DNA from: Desulfobulbaceae bacterium
GTDB lineage: Bacteria; Desulfobacterota; Desulfobulbia; Desulfobulbales; SURF-16
Assembly (NCBI GenBank): GCA_024637145.1
Contig: JAGXFQ010000041.1
Coordinates: forward strand, 153,200 to 217,199
Length of the DNA stretch: 64,000 bases
Reading direction: 5' to 3'
Below are positions 54,458 to 62,771 of the stretch, in pieces. Position 1 is the stretch's first letter, and every line of letters starts with the position of its first letter. Position numbers and translations under genes: made by a program. Under the pieces are notes generated by a model that saw only the letters and a program-made list of their open reading frames with translations, did no database searches and was not told the origin of the DNA.

Positions 54458-56283
54458 AGGCCTGGGATCTGCATAAATATATGCCCGGCGAGGGCACCAT
54501 GATGGTGGTGATCGCCTCTTTTATCGGGCTGGCCGCCGGCTTGGCCAACATCCTCTTCCGCACCACCGAGGAGTTTATCCGCCACCTTATCTTTGAGGGC
54601 GGTCTTACCCAGATCTTTGGCGAGGGCGGCCTGGCTGCTTTTCATTCCGGTGAAGTTTTTCTCTTTAAGGACTTTGGTCTGGCTGTTCTTCTTTTGCCCC
54701 TCATCCCCATCATCGGCATGGTCTTGCTCATTCCACTCTCCTATTTCTATCCCGGCGAGGTGAATGGCTACGGCTTTACCAAATTCCTGCGCAAGGTCAA
54801 TCTGGAAGGGGGCCTTATTAAGTTCCGGACCATTCTCCTGAAGACCTTTTCCACTTCGCTCACCATTGGTACCGGTGGTTCAGCCGGGGTGGAGGGGCCT
54901 ATCGCTCAGGTGGGCGGTGCCGTGGGTTCCCAGGTGGGGCAGTTTTTCCGGGTTTCCGGCGACCGGATGAAGGTCTATATCGCCGCCGGCTGTGCCGGTG
55001 GCATCGGCGCCATGTTTAATGCCCCTATGGCCGGGGTCTTTTTCGCCTCAGAGATTGTCCTGCTCGGCACCTACGAGATGTCCTCTTTCTCGGCCCTGGT
55101 TATTTCCTCGGCCATTGCCACGGTGGTGGCCCGTGCCGTTTACGGCGAATCCCCGGCCTTTCCCATTCCTGATTACCAACTCGTTAACCCCATGGTGGAG
55201 ATCCCCCTCTATGTGCTGATGGGGATTATTATCGGCGTTATCGCGGTTATTCATATCAAATTTTTCTACCAGGTGCGGGACCGCTGCCAGGTGATCAAGG
55301 TTAATCCCTATGTAAAGCCGATCATAGGTGCCGCCATTATTGGTGTCATCGGCATCTTCTTTCCCCAGATCATGGGGGACGGCTATTTTTATATTGAAAA
55401 GGTTCTCCACGGCGAAGGGGTACTCTGGGTAATGATGGTGCTGGTCTTTGTGAAGATTGCGGCCACAGCCATTACCCTGGGCAGCGGTGGTGCCGGGGGG
55501 GTATTTGCGCCGGCCCTCTTTATCGGCGCCATGATCGGCGGCGCCTTTGGCGGGATCTGCCATCTGCTCTTCCCGGGCATGGTGGCTGGGCCCGGGGCCT
55601 ATGCAGCGGTGGGTATCGGGGCCTTTCTCGGCGCCACCACCCATTCACCGCTCACCGCCATATTCCTGCTCTTTGAGATGACCGGCAATTACGAGATTAT
55701 TATTCCCGTGATGCTGGCCAGTATTATCGGCACCGTGGTGGCCAAGCATCTCCATGAGGATTCCATTGATACCGTGGATTTCAGCCGCGAGGGTATCGAC
55801 ATCCATGAGGGCCGGGAGACAGCGATCATGAAATCCCTGAAGGTGGGGATCGCCATGAGTGAGGATGTGGATTTTATTAGTGAGCGGGCCAATGTCAATC
55901 AACTCCTGAAGGTTTTTTCCATGGCCGAGGATAGCTTCTATTTTCCGGTCCTGGCGGAAACAGGGCCCAAGGCGGGCCGGATGATCGGCATCATCTCCCT
56001 GCAGGATGTCAAGACCATCCTCCATGACGAAGAGCTGCGCCTCAGTGCCACGGTGGGCAATATCTGCGCCCGCAAGGTGATGACCTTGACCCCCAGCGAT
56101 AATCTTTATGATGCCATGAGCTATTTCGTGATGAAGGGTATTGAAGAGATTCCGGTGGTGGAGTCAAAGGAGGAGATGTGGGTGGTTGGTATGGTTAAGA
56201 GACGGGAGGTGATTGCCGCCTATAACCGTGAGGTCTTAAAGCGCGGCATCAGTGAAAAGACCGCCTCCTTCAAGATCCGCTGA
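54454..56283 (+). CDS. ClC-family chloride channel/antiporter with CBS domains
   Basis: A 609-residue ClC protein with about ten membrane segments (residues 10-430), including the anion-filter motifs GSAGVEGPIAQVGG (with the gating Glu of GxEGP) and GSGGAGGVFAPALFIG (GxFxP). A pair of CBS domains occupies the C-terminal ~170 residues (SEDVDFISERANVNQLLKV, ARKVMTLTPSDNLYDAMSYF), probably binding adenine nucleotides. Channel versus Cl-/H+ exchange cannot be decided. It is coupled to the dGTPase gene by an ATGA overlap. Confidence 0.93.
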   Translation: MKAWDLHKYMPGEGTMMVVIASFIGLAAGLANILFRTTEEFIRHLIFEGGLTQIFGEGGLAAFHSGEVFLFKDFGLAVLLLPLIPIIGMVLLIPLSYFYPGEVNGYGFTKFLRKVNLEGGLIKFRTILLKTFSTSLTIGTGGSAGVEGPIAQVGGAVGSQVGQFFRVSGDRMKVYIAAGCAGGIGAMFNAPMAGVFFASEIVLLGTYEMSSFSALVISSAIATVVARAVYGESPAFPIPDYQLVNPMVEIPLYVLMGIIIGVIAVIHIKFFYQVRDRCQVIKVNPYVKPIIGAAIIGVIGIFFPQIMGDGYFYIEKVLHGEGVLWVMMVLVFVKIAATAITLGSGGAGGVFAPALFIGAMIGGAFGGICHLLFPGMVAGPGAYAAVGIGAFLGATTHSPLTAIFLLFEMTGNYEIIIPVMLASIIGTVVAKHLHEDSIDTVDFSREGIDIHEGRETAIMKSLKVGIAMSEDVDFISERANVNQLLKVFSMAEDSFYFPVLAETGPKAGRMIGIISLQDVKTILHDEELRLSATVGNICARKVMTLTPSDNLYDAMSYFVMKGIEEIPVVESKEEMWVVGMVKRREVIAAYNREVLKRGISEKTASFKIR

Positions 56284-56396
56284 GTCAAACGGCAAGGGGC
56301 CGCCAGAGATGATCATCGCCCAACCTGAGAAGAAGAGGGCAACCCCTGGTTTTGGTTCTTGATATGGCGATGACAATATGCTAAAAACCTGCTGTT

Positions 56397-56484
56397 GCCT
56401 GGATGGTGGAATAGGTAGACACCCGAGACTTAAAATCTCGTGAGCCTTGCGCTCGTGCGAGTTCGATTCTCGCTCCAGGCACCA
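56397..56484 (+). tRNA. tRNA-Leu (anticodon TAA)
   Basis: An 88-base leucine tRNA including an encoded CCA end. The acceptor stem pairs GCCTGGA with TCCAGGC. The anticodon stem CGAGA/TCTCG encloses the loop CTTAAAA (anticodon TAA), a long variable arm GTGAGCCTTGCGCTCGT marks a class II tRNA, and the T arm contains GTTCGATTC. It reads UUA codons. The last bases of the tRNA are repeated at 60361, so it is a candidate integration site. Confidence 0.95.
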
Positions 56485-56488
56485 TTTT
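56477..56488 (+). repeat. Candidate attL: 3' end of tRNA-Leu
   Basis: AGGCACCATTTT spans the tRNA 3' end and the bases after it, and it recurs exactly at 60361-60372. tRNA 3' ends are the usual integration sites of tyrosine-recombinase elements. Confidence 0.5.
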
Positions 56489-56520
56489 TAAATCTATTTT
56501 CTTTTTGATAATGTTCCTGA

Positions 56521-56557
56521 AACCCGCAACCTGTAAACCAGGTTTGCGGGTTTTTTT
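56521..56557 (+). terminator. Intrinsic terminator after tRNA-Leu
   Basis: AACCCGCAACCTG (56521-56533) pairs with CAGGTTTGCGGGTT (56539-56552) with one bulge, and a run of Ts follows. Confidence 0.85.
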
Positions 56558-56747
56558 CTTTCCCCCGCCTCACTTCAGCCCTGGCCTGCCGGGATGACGA
56601 GACCGGCCTGCACGGCAAGCGGCTGCGGCTGCAGTTCCATCAGCGGCGCTGCCCTGGGGCTTAATAAGGGGCTGCAGTGGGCCCTGAGTCAGGCCCTGCC
56701 CATGCCTGATGTGGGCACGGTGGGCATTGCCGATGCCATTTTCCGGA

Positions 56748-56808
56748 GCTGGGGGCAGGCTTGCGATACTTGCAATCTGAATTCACCCCAAAGCCTGACC
56801 CGGCTGTT
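56748..56808 (+). repeat. REP-like repeat, copy 1
   Basis: About 60 bp with inverted ends: GGGCAGGCTT near the start and AAGCCTGACCC near the end, able to form a long hairpin. Related copies lie at 61576 and 62706, and partial ones at 58889 and 62772. None were seen outside the accessory region. Confidence 0.7.
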
Positions 56809-56828
56809 CTCAACTTTTCCAACACCTA

Positions 56829-58094
56829 TTATCGTTCGATGGAAAATGGGTTGAGAAATTGACGTCCCCACAGATAGTTTTTGTCAACCGGGCTAAGCTC
56901 CGCTTCTTCACAGACCCTCTCCCAATTGTCACGAATGGCTGTCTCGATCCGGTCAATCGCCTCGACAGCTGCCTGCCGGGAAAGCAAGAAGTGATGCGCG
57001 GCAGCAAGGCAGGTTTTGAGCTGACTGAACCTGTTTGTTCCGGTTATGAGCATGGCCTGAGTCGCTTCGTTGCCGGTACGACCTTGAGGGCAAATATCAT
57101 AGGCCGGCGTCAAGGTCAGCTCTTTTCCATTCCAAAAAGCGGCGTGATTGCGGGCGTGGTCATCGTTATTGCCGCACAAGATATTAAAAACCAGCCGACC
57201 ATAAAGCTCCTTGAGGGTTTCTCCTGGTTGCGTAAAGCGATGGCGAATGATTTCCGCAAGGTCTTCATAACTGGCATAACGTGCCGTCATCTCACTTAGG
57301 CCGAACAGGGTCAGGGCGGAGACCATGGATTTTCGAGCCCAGCCGGAATCGAGCGCAAGGCGGTCGAAGCGCTCAATTAACAAAACATTCTTCCCGGCCG
57401 CTTTTACCAGCTTGACTGTTGCTGCCTTAAGCCCTGCAATGGAAGCCAATCTCATGGCAATGTATTCGGCCTTGACGACGCTGTGGACATCGCTGCTGGA
57501 CGAAAATTTAGCAATATATTTGGCGCCCGAATCTTCTATCAAGGCCTTGGGGCGGGCACCGCCAATGGAACTGCCATGGAATAGCGCTTGATCAAGCTCG
57601 GCGGTTAATGGCACACCTTGCTCAACCCGTGCGGCCGATTCCAGTAATTCTTCCAGGCCGGCACTGTTTGGAGTTCTGGGAACGAATTCTGTTGGTGAAC
57701 GCTGAAAATCAAGCGCCCCAATCCGATCGGACCCCGATTCCAGGAGATAGGTGAGCTCATCCAGGCTGCCGGTATCCGCATCTCGACCTTTGGGCCCGAA
57801 TTGTTTGTTGATGATAACGCGCCGCCCCCAGGCATCGGGTGCGGCATCCCGAATGCAATTTGGTATCTCCAGGTCGCCCAGCAAGGGTAACAAACCGGCT
57901 CGCAAAGGCAATTCCGGCTCATAAATCGGAATGGCAGGATTCTTGTCGTCTGTCCGCTCAAGATAGCTTTTGCCATAGTTGAAATGGATAGTGCCGTTAT
58001 CAGCCTCAAGCTTGCCGGCGACCACCGGTTGCGTTTCTCCGGGGAGCCAAATCCAGACAAAGGCTTCTTTATGGTGCGGGTTAGAAGTCATCAT
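56829..58094 (-). CDS. hipA: HipA-family toxin kinase
   Basis: A Ser/Thr-kinase-like toxin of the HipBA family; in E. coli HipA phosphorylates glutamyl-tRNA synthetase and causes persistence. The 421 residues contain the N-terminal HipA_N domain (ERTDDKNPAIPIYEPELPLR), GGARPKALI with the Ser-rich loop, the catalytic block NILCGNNDDHARNH, and LTPAYDICP. All kinase residues appear intact. It overlaps the upstream antitoxin gene by 14 bases in the usual hipB-hipA order. It is first after the tRNA-Leu insertion point. Confidence 0.92.
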   Translation of the reverse strand: MMTSNPHHKEAFVWIWLPGETQPVVAGKLEADNGTIHFNYGKSYLERTDDKNPAIPIYEPELPLRAGLLPLLGDLEIPNCIRDAAPDAWGRRVIINKQFGPKGRDADTGSLDELTYLLESGSDRIGALDFQRSPTEFVPRTPNSAGLEELLESAARVEQGVPLTAELDQALFHGSSIGGARPKALIEDSGAKYIAKFSSSSDVHSVVKAEYIAMRLASIAGLKAATVKLVKAAGKNVLLIERFDRLALDSGWARKSMVSALTLFGLSEMTARYASYEDLAEIIRHRFTQPGETLKELYGRLVFNILCGNNDDHARNHAAFWNGKELTLTPAYDICPQGRTGNEATQAMLITGTNRFSQLKTCLAAAHHFLLSRQAAVEAIDRIETAIRDNWERVCEEAELSPVDKNYLWGRQFLNPFSIER

Positions 58095-58413
58095 CCACCG
58101 ATTTGGTCTTGTATCTGATTCGTTTGGGGAGGAGGGCGATTTTGCTTTGCGTCAGTTCGATGCTGGTTGCAAGCGCCCGGCTGTCCTGCTCAAACAGAGG
58201 AACGCCAACCAGGGCGGCGACTTCGAACACAAGCCCGATGGATGGAGACATCGCACCGGCTTCTATCTTTTGGAGTGTCGCTCTGGAAATACCGGCTCTG
58301 GCCGCAAGGTTTTGCTCAGACCAGTGACGTTCTTTGCGCCCAAGCTTGATGTGCTTACCGAGCAAAAAAGCGGCTTCTTTTGCGTATTTTGAATATGTTC
58401 TTTGTTTTACCAT
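58081..58413 (-). CDS. hipB: HipB-like XRE-family antitoxin
   Basis: A 110-residue DNA-binding antitoxin. The helix-turn-helix is LAARAGISRATLQKIEAGAM, followed by a short C-terminal tail typical of HipB. I start at 58413 (MVKQRTYSKYAK); the open frame to 58497 would run through the promoter. An upstream 19-bp imperfect palindrome just downstream of the -10 box is the likely operator for autorepression. Confidence 0.88.
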   Translation of the reverse strand: MVKQRTYSKYAKEAAFLLGKHIKLGRKERHWSEQNLAARAGISRATLQKIEAGAMSPSIGLVFEVAALVGVPLFEQDSRALATSIELTQSKIALLPKRIRYKTKSVDDDF

Positions 58414-58450
58414 AACCAATCCAGACAAGAAGTAGCCAAAATAACAGCCA

Positions 58451-58497
58451 TTAACAATACTAGTGTTAACTATATTGGTCATTCGTCTTATTTCCAA
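58451..58497 (-). promoter_or_regulatory. hipBA promoter and operator
   Basis: On the minus strand TTGGAA (58492-58497) and TATAGT (58469-58474) are 17 bp apart, a good sigma70 promoter. The operator candidate TTAACA...TGTTAA (58451-58469, 16 of 19 positions symmetrical) overlaps the end of the -10 box. A second motif, ATATTGGTCAT, occurs at 58472-58482 and again at 58553-58563. Binding there by HipB would block transcription. Confidence 0.65.
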
Positions 58498-58534
58498 GAA
58501 ATAATTGATAATTGGCTAAAATAATACACACAAG

Positions 58535-58570
58535 CCGGCCTTATGACCGGCATATTGGTCATAAGGCCGG
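58535..58570. repeat. 14-bp inverted repeat upstream of hipB
   Basis: CCGGCCTTATGACC (58535-58548) and GGTCATAAGGCCGG (58557-58570) are a perfect inverted repeat with an 8-base spacer. It may be a second operator, a terminator for leftward transcription or an element end. Confidence 0.6.
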
Positions 58571-59137
58571 GTTCAGGCTTGGCAAATGGGTATTTCGTTC
58601 AATTTCATCCTGATTTTCTTCAATTGTTTCAAGGCACCCATGAGTCTCGGTTTATATGGTTACTTTTGTAGGTAGGGTTTCAACCCGATCTGCAATATCG
58701 GTGTGTCGGGGGCAAAGATGTCGGGGGCAGGCCATTTCCTGATATAAGAAAGACACGATTCTTGTAATCGTATCCCTGATGGTCAAACTTGGTTGTCGGT
58801 CCTAAGCTCTGCTGCCCAGGCGTTTCATGTCCGCGCTCAGGGTGATCAGGGACTGGCTGATACCATGATGGAGCTGATGGAAGGCCTTTGTGGAATTGTC
58901 ATTGCCAAAGCCTGCCCCCGCTGTTGCCTCAATTGGTTAAGTCGGACCGCCGCCGGTGCCCGCCATCAAAACCCAATCCCTTTTTCTTCCAAGGGCTACC
59001 ACCGCGGAGTGGGGCCAAACAAACGGGATCGGTCTTTCAGGAAATCCGCTTGATTTTTTCTTCCCGGCGTTTTATTTAAGGATGTGGTGTTAAGGTAAAA
59101 TAATGTCGCATCTTATTTTAGGTTCGAGGCAGGCAGA
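58571..59137. other. Non-coding accessory region between hipBA and fic
   Basis: About 570 bp with no convincing gene. It contains an 11-bp direct repeat TGTCGGGGGCA (58704-58714 and 58719-58729) and a partial REP-like copy (58889-58925). Some frames are open but lack a ribosome-binding site or family resemblance. Confidence 0.4.
58889..58925 (+). repeat. REP-like repeat, partial copy 2
   Basis: Short variant reading TGTGGAATTGTCATTGCC and then AAGCCTGCCCCCGCTG; nearly the same sequence occurs at 62772-62809. Confidence 0.6.
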
Positions 59138-60304
59138 ATGAAGCGGGAACTCCAAGGCAGATACGTGACCATTTCGACGGTGGGTGAGAAGGCCCGGGCC
59201 TTCGTGCCCGCGCCGCTGCCACCGCATCCGCCCATCGACTGGACGCCGGAGCTGCGCAGCAAGTTCGACCAGGCATGGCTTGCGCTCGGTCGGCTGGACA
59301 GCGTCTCGACCCTGCTGCCGGACACCTCGCTGTTCCTCTCCATGTACGTTCGCAAGGAGGCAGTGCTCTCCTCCATGATCGAGGGAACCCAGTCGTCGCT
59401 CTCTGACCTGCTGCTGTTCGAGCTGGATCAGGAACCCGGCGTGCCGCTGGATGATGTGCGGGAGGTCAGCAACTATGTCGCCGCCCTCAACCACGGCCTG
59501 CGCCTGCTGGAGGAAGGGTTGCCGCTGTCGCTGCGGCTGTTGCGCGAGATCCACGGTGTGCTGTTGACCAAGGGCCGGGGCAGCAACCAGACCCCGGGTG
59601 AGTTCCGGCGCAGCCAGAACTGGATCGGCGGCACCCGGCCGGGTAACGCGGCCTTTGTGCCGCCTCCGGCCGAAGAGGTGCTGGCGTGCATGGGCAAGCT
59701 CGAGCTCTTCCTCCATGACCAGCCGGAGCCGACCCCGGTGCTGCTCAAGGCGGCGCTGGCCCATGTGCAGTTGGAGACGATCCACCCGTTTCTGGACGGT
59801 AACGGCCGTCTGGGGCGTCTGCTGATTACCCTGCTGCTCTGTTCTGAAAAGGTGCTCAAGGAGCCGATGCTCTACCTCAGTCTCTACTTCAAGACGCACC
59901 GCCACTATTACTACGAGTTGCTGGACAACGTCCGCCTGACCGGCGACTGGGAAGCCTGGCTCGACTTCTTTGCCGAGGCGGTCATCGTCACCGCCACCCA
60001 GGCGGTGGAAACCGCCCAACAGCTTCTCGACCTGTCGAAACAGGACCGCGACAAGATCGGCGGCCTCGGCCGGGCGGCGGCCTCCACCCTGCAGGTCCAC
60101 AGGGCGCTCATGGAGCAGCCCATGGCCACCTCGGGCTCTTTGGTGGAGAAGACCGGCATCTCCCCGGCCACGGTCAACAAGGTCCTCGGCCACCTGGAGC
60201 AGCTCGGCATTGTCAAGGAGCTGACCTCCCGGAAGCGCAACCGCCTGTTCAGCTACGCGGGTTATATCGAGATCATGAGTCGGGGCACGGAACTGCCGGA
60301 TTGA
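59138..60304 (+). CDS. Fic-domain protein (AMPylase) with N-terminal inhibitory motif
   Basis: A 388-residue Fic protein. The catalytic motif HPFLDGNGRLGR (His216) is intact, so it can transfer AMP or another nucleotide part onto target proteins. An inhibitory helix motif S78xxxE82G (SSMIEG) lies in the N-terminal Fic_N region, which makes it a class II, self-restrained enzyme. The C-terminal ~80 residues look like a winged-helix DNA-binding domain (TSGSLVEKTGISPATVNKV). Codon use and base content are clearly more GC-rich than its neighbours, suggesting recent transfer. No antitoxin partner is seen, as expected for class II. Confidence 0.92.
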   Translation: MKRELQGRYVTISTVGEKARAFVPAPLPPHPPIDWTPELRSKFDQAWLALGRLDSVSTLLPDTSLFLSMYVRKEAVLSSMIEGTQSSLSDLLLFELDQEPGVPLDDVREVSNYVAALNHGLRLLEEGLPLSLRLLREIHGVLLTKGRGSNQTPGEFRRSQNWIGGTRPGNAAFVPPPAEEVLACMGKLELFLHDQPEPTPVLLKAALAHVQLETIHPFLDGNGRLGRLLITLLLCSEKVLKEPMLYLSLYFKTHRHYYYELLDNVRLTGDWEAWLDFFAEAVIVTATQAVETAQQLLDLSKQDRDKIGGLGRAAASTLQVHRALMEQPMATSGSLVEKTGISPATVNKVLGHLEQLGIVKELTSRKRNRLFSYAGYIEIMSRGTELPD

Positions 60305-60360
60305 GATCCGCAGAGAAAAGACGCCGGTTATATCAGCCCAAAGAACCCCTGCAATCCGCT

Positions 60361-60372
60361 AGGCACCATTTT
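60361..60372 (+). repeat. Candidate attR: repeat of the tRNA-Leu 3' end
   Basis: AGGCACCATTTT, 57 bases past the fic stop, matches the tRNA-Leu 3' end at 56477-56488 exactly. Further left, CGCT is shared after a 2-base gap. It could be the right end of an island of about 3.9 kb with hipBA and fic. Confidence 0.5.
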
Positions 60373-60818
60373 GAAGCTGAAAATAACGATATAGAGTCTG
60401 GGCATTAATGGCAGAAATTCAACAAAGATTGCGTGGCCCGACCCCATGAAAGTAGCTAATGGTCCAGCCGGCTAAGTATATGGAGCCGGTATTGGGGAGT
60501 GTAGTCATCGCAGACCCTCAGTTGTTCCCCATGTGGTGCGGTCGTACTTGCCCATCTCCCGAAACCCTGAATCTGCCTGATGGCAATATCTTGGGGTGCG
60601 TTTACGGGCATCTGGTCTGGGACCAGGAATGGCGGCGGCTTGACACTCTCTTGACACTCTTCAGAAGTGCCCTCAGGCGTGAGAGAAATTTTTCCACCGG
60701 TAGAAAAGTGCGCAGGCAGATGGTGCGCAAGATGGTATGTAAGGCAGATGGTGCGCATGAGAGGCTCGGACCAAGTCAACGATATGTTTCGTGAGAAAAT
60801 TAATTATAGGAATTCAAT
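60373..60818. other. Non-coding region with short tandem repeats
   Basis: About 450 bp with no gene I can support, though both strands have open frames of about 110 codons. It contains perfect repeats: CTTGACACTCT twice in tandem (60639-60660) and AGGCAGATGGTGCGCA twice (60714-60729 and 60742-60757). It may be decayed mobile-element DNA. Confidence 0.35.
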
Positions 60819-61544
60819 ATGGGGCAAGCAAAAAGAAGAACGATGTCAGGGGAAATGGATCTTTGGTTTCATGGTACCAATGAGTTTTTTTCTAGTTGGC
60901 TCTTGCCGGCCCCTTTATCTGCTGGCAACACAGGATTATTTTCACATTCCTTTATCTCACTGTCGAGAGATAGAGCCTTAGCAGAGGGTGCTGGGGATAT
61001 CGCCGGCGGCTTGTGCAGTGCCACATTGACAAAAGATGCGCGGGTGCTTGACCTGAGAAAGAAATCGCCAGATTCTATGCGACACTGGGAGATGGTCAGG
61101 GAAACTGAATTTGGCCAAAAGCATCCTCTTGTCTCCGATTATAATACCTGGGAAAAGGGCTGTCAGAGTGGTGAAATTTTGATTTTCAGAACGGAAGATC
61201 AGCAGTATGAGGACAAACTGCTAAAAGCCGAAAAAATAGTTAAATCAACTTCAGGTTATACACTGCAAGAAAGGCAAAAAGCCTTTTTAGATGTCCAAAA
61301 TTTCCCAAGAGAATGGATAGAAAGCGTCATAGCTCCTGGAAAACAACTAGGTTATGATGCTGTGATTTGCTCAGAAATTGATAGAACTCGGGCTTCTGGA
61401 CGCAAGACATGCACAAATCTCTATGTCTTCAACACCAATGTGATTTCAGCCCCCAGCTGGATACAAAAACCGGATATGCTTGCCTATGAAATGGCAATCA
61501 AAGAGCTGAAAAGAAGTGACCTTTTTTCCACCAGTTCAAACTAA
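60819..61544 (+). CDS. Hypothetical protein with possible ADP-ribosyltransferase-like fold
   Basis: A 241-residue protein I do not recognise by family. The sequence is AT-richer than fic. It starts with MGQAKRR, then LWFHGTNEFF (a His of the type seen in the first ADP-ribosyltransferase motif), ISLSRDRALAEGAGDIAGG, and near the C-terminus GYDAVICSEID and TCTNLYVFNTNVI, similar in layout to the third strand motif of ART domains (xYVVFDPxxI). The usual catalytic Glu is not obvious at that position. AGGA lies 7 bases upstream of the start. There is no signal peptide. It may be an intracellular effector or toxin, but the assignment is tentative. Confidence 0.5.
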   Translation: MGQAKRRTMSGEMDLWFHGTNEFFSSWLLPAPLSAGNTGLFSHSFISLSRDRALAEGAGDIAGGLCSATLTKDARVLDLRKKSPDSMRHWEMVRETEFGQKHPLVSDYNTWEKGCQSGEILIFRTEDQQYEDKLLKAEKIVKSTSGYTLQERQKAFLDVQNFPREWIESVIAPGKQLGYDAVICSEIDRTRASGRKTCTNLYVFNTNVISAPSWIQKPDMLAYEMAIKELKRSDLFSTSSN

Positions 61545-61575
61545 CAAACGCCCTGAATTAACATAATGAATAAAG

Positions 61576-61636
61576 GAGCTGGGGTCAGGACTGCGATACT
61601 TGAATTTGAATTCACCCCAAAGCCTGACCCCGCTGT
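61576..61636 (+). repeat. REP-like repeat, copy 3
   Basis: About 60 bp, GGGGTCAGGA at one end and AAGCCTGACCCC at the other, 31 bases after the preceding gene. Closely related to copies at 56748 and 62706. Confidence 0.7.
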
Positions 61637-61733
61637 AGTGACCCCGCTGTTGTTTCTCGGTCAACACTTCTGTTTTCAAAGAGCCCAAAAATCGGGTACA
61701 AAAAGACCTTCAGGCGATAGAGGTGTCTTAATC

Positions 61734-61927
61734 AGTGTCTGTCCAGAAAGAGGACATTTCGGAGTCTCGCAGGATCGCTTACCTGTTCGAGATAAAGGAG
61801 TGCTCAAAAAATAAGCACGCCCTGAAAGAAGTGCCCTTGGGGTGCAGGCATATATGCGATATCCCGAGCATTATTTTTTGAGCACGCCGCAGAGATCGGG
61901 CGAAAGGGCCATTTCTGGACAGACACT
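61734..61927. mobile_element. Nested inverted-repeat element, possible MITE
   Basis: Outer perfect 16-bp inverted repeats AGTGTCTGTCCAGAAA (61734-61749) and TTTCTGGACAGACACT (61912-61927) enclose inner perfect 15-bp repeats GTGCTCAAAAAATAA (61800-61814) and its complement (61871-61885). No gene lies inside. The whole could form a large cruciform. It looks like a non-autonomous transposon or the fused ends of a deleted IS. Confidence 0.75.
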
Positions 61928-62016
61928 AATCAGCAAAAGAGAGACACCAACAGGTGGTTGCTCTTTGCCCCATAGAGAGTGAACCGGCAGTATTAAAAAA
62001 AGCCAGAGGGGGGCAC

Positions 62017-62685
62017 ATGTTTCCGGAGAAAAAACTGGTGGTCTGCGATCTGGACGGCACCTTGGTGGACAGTGTGCCGGACCTGGCCTTTTGTGTGGAT
62101 GAGATGCTCAGCCAGCTGCAGCGGCCGACGGTGGGCGAGGCAAAGGTCAGGAAATGGGTGGGCAATGGCGTCGAACGCCTGGTGAGCCGAGCCCTGATCG
62201 GCGCCATGGACGGAGAGCCGGACAGGGAGCTCTTTCAGCAGGCCCTGCCTCTCTTTCTGGAACTCTACGCCGCCAACACCAGCAAACGCAGCCGCCTCTT
62301 TGCAGGCGTGGAAGAGGGCCTCAACCTGCTGGTGGAAAGAGGGATAAACCTGGCCTGCGTTACCAACAAGGCGGAGCGCTATACCGTTGCCCTGATGAAG
62401 GACCTGGGGCTTTATGATCGCTTTGCCCTGGTGCTCAGCGGTGATAGTTTGAGCGAGAAAAAACCGAGCCCGCTGCCCTTGTGCCATGCCGCACAACACT
62501 TCAATCTGCAGGCGCAAGAGTGCCTGATGGTTGGTGATTCCATCACCGATATCAGGGCGGCCAGGGCCGCTGATTTTCTTGTTGTCTGCCTCAGCTATGG
62601 CTATAACCATGGTCTGGATATCCGCACGGCAGGACCGGACGCCGTCATCGACAGCCTGGCGGAGTTACCGGCCCTGATACGTTGA
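62017..62685 (+). CDS. gph: Phosphoglycolate phosphatase-type HAD phosphatase
   Basis: A 222-residue HAD phosphatase; the gph group removes 2-phosphoglycolate formed by DNA repair. It has the nucleophile motif VVCDLDGTLVDS, TNKAERY, the Lys of LSGDSLSEKKPSPLPL and VGDSITDIRAARAAD. The frame is open back to 61954 but that part overlaps repeat DNA; 62017 has a G-rich ribosome-binding site. It may be a core gene surrounded by accessory sequence. Related HAD enzymes cannot be fully excluded. Confidence 0.85.
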   Translation: MFPEKKLVVCDLDGTLVDSVPDLAFCVDEMLSQLQRPTVGEAKVRKWVGNGVERLVSRALIGAMDGEPDRELFQQALPLFLELYAANTSKRSRLFAGVEEGLNLLVERGINLACVTNKAERYTVALMKDLGLYDRFALVLSGDSLSEKKPSPLPLCHAAQHFNLQAQECLMVGDSITDIRAARAADFLVVCLSYGYNHGLDIRTAGPDAVIDSLAELPALIR

Positions 62686-62705
62686 GCAGCCGACAAATGC
62701 GTAGG

Positions 62706-62766
62706 GCTGAGGTCAGGCTTGCGATACTTGCAATCTGTACTCACCCCAAAGCCTGGCCCGACTGTT
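62706..62766 (+). repeat. REP-like repeat, copy 4
   Basis: About 60 bp (GGTCAGGCTTGCGATACTTG near the start, AAGCCTGGCCC near the end), 20 bases past gph. Highly similar to copy 1 at 56748. Confidence 0.7.
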
Positions 62767-62771
62767 TTTTG

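Noticed and set aside
60639..60757. CRISPR-like array
   Set aside because: Only two copies of each short repeat, without regular spacers or cas genes; no CRISPR array was found anywhere in the window.
60456..60794. Frames of about 110 codons on both strands
   Set aside because: No start signal, no family resemblance, and short tandem repeats inside; probably decayed DNA.
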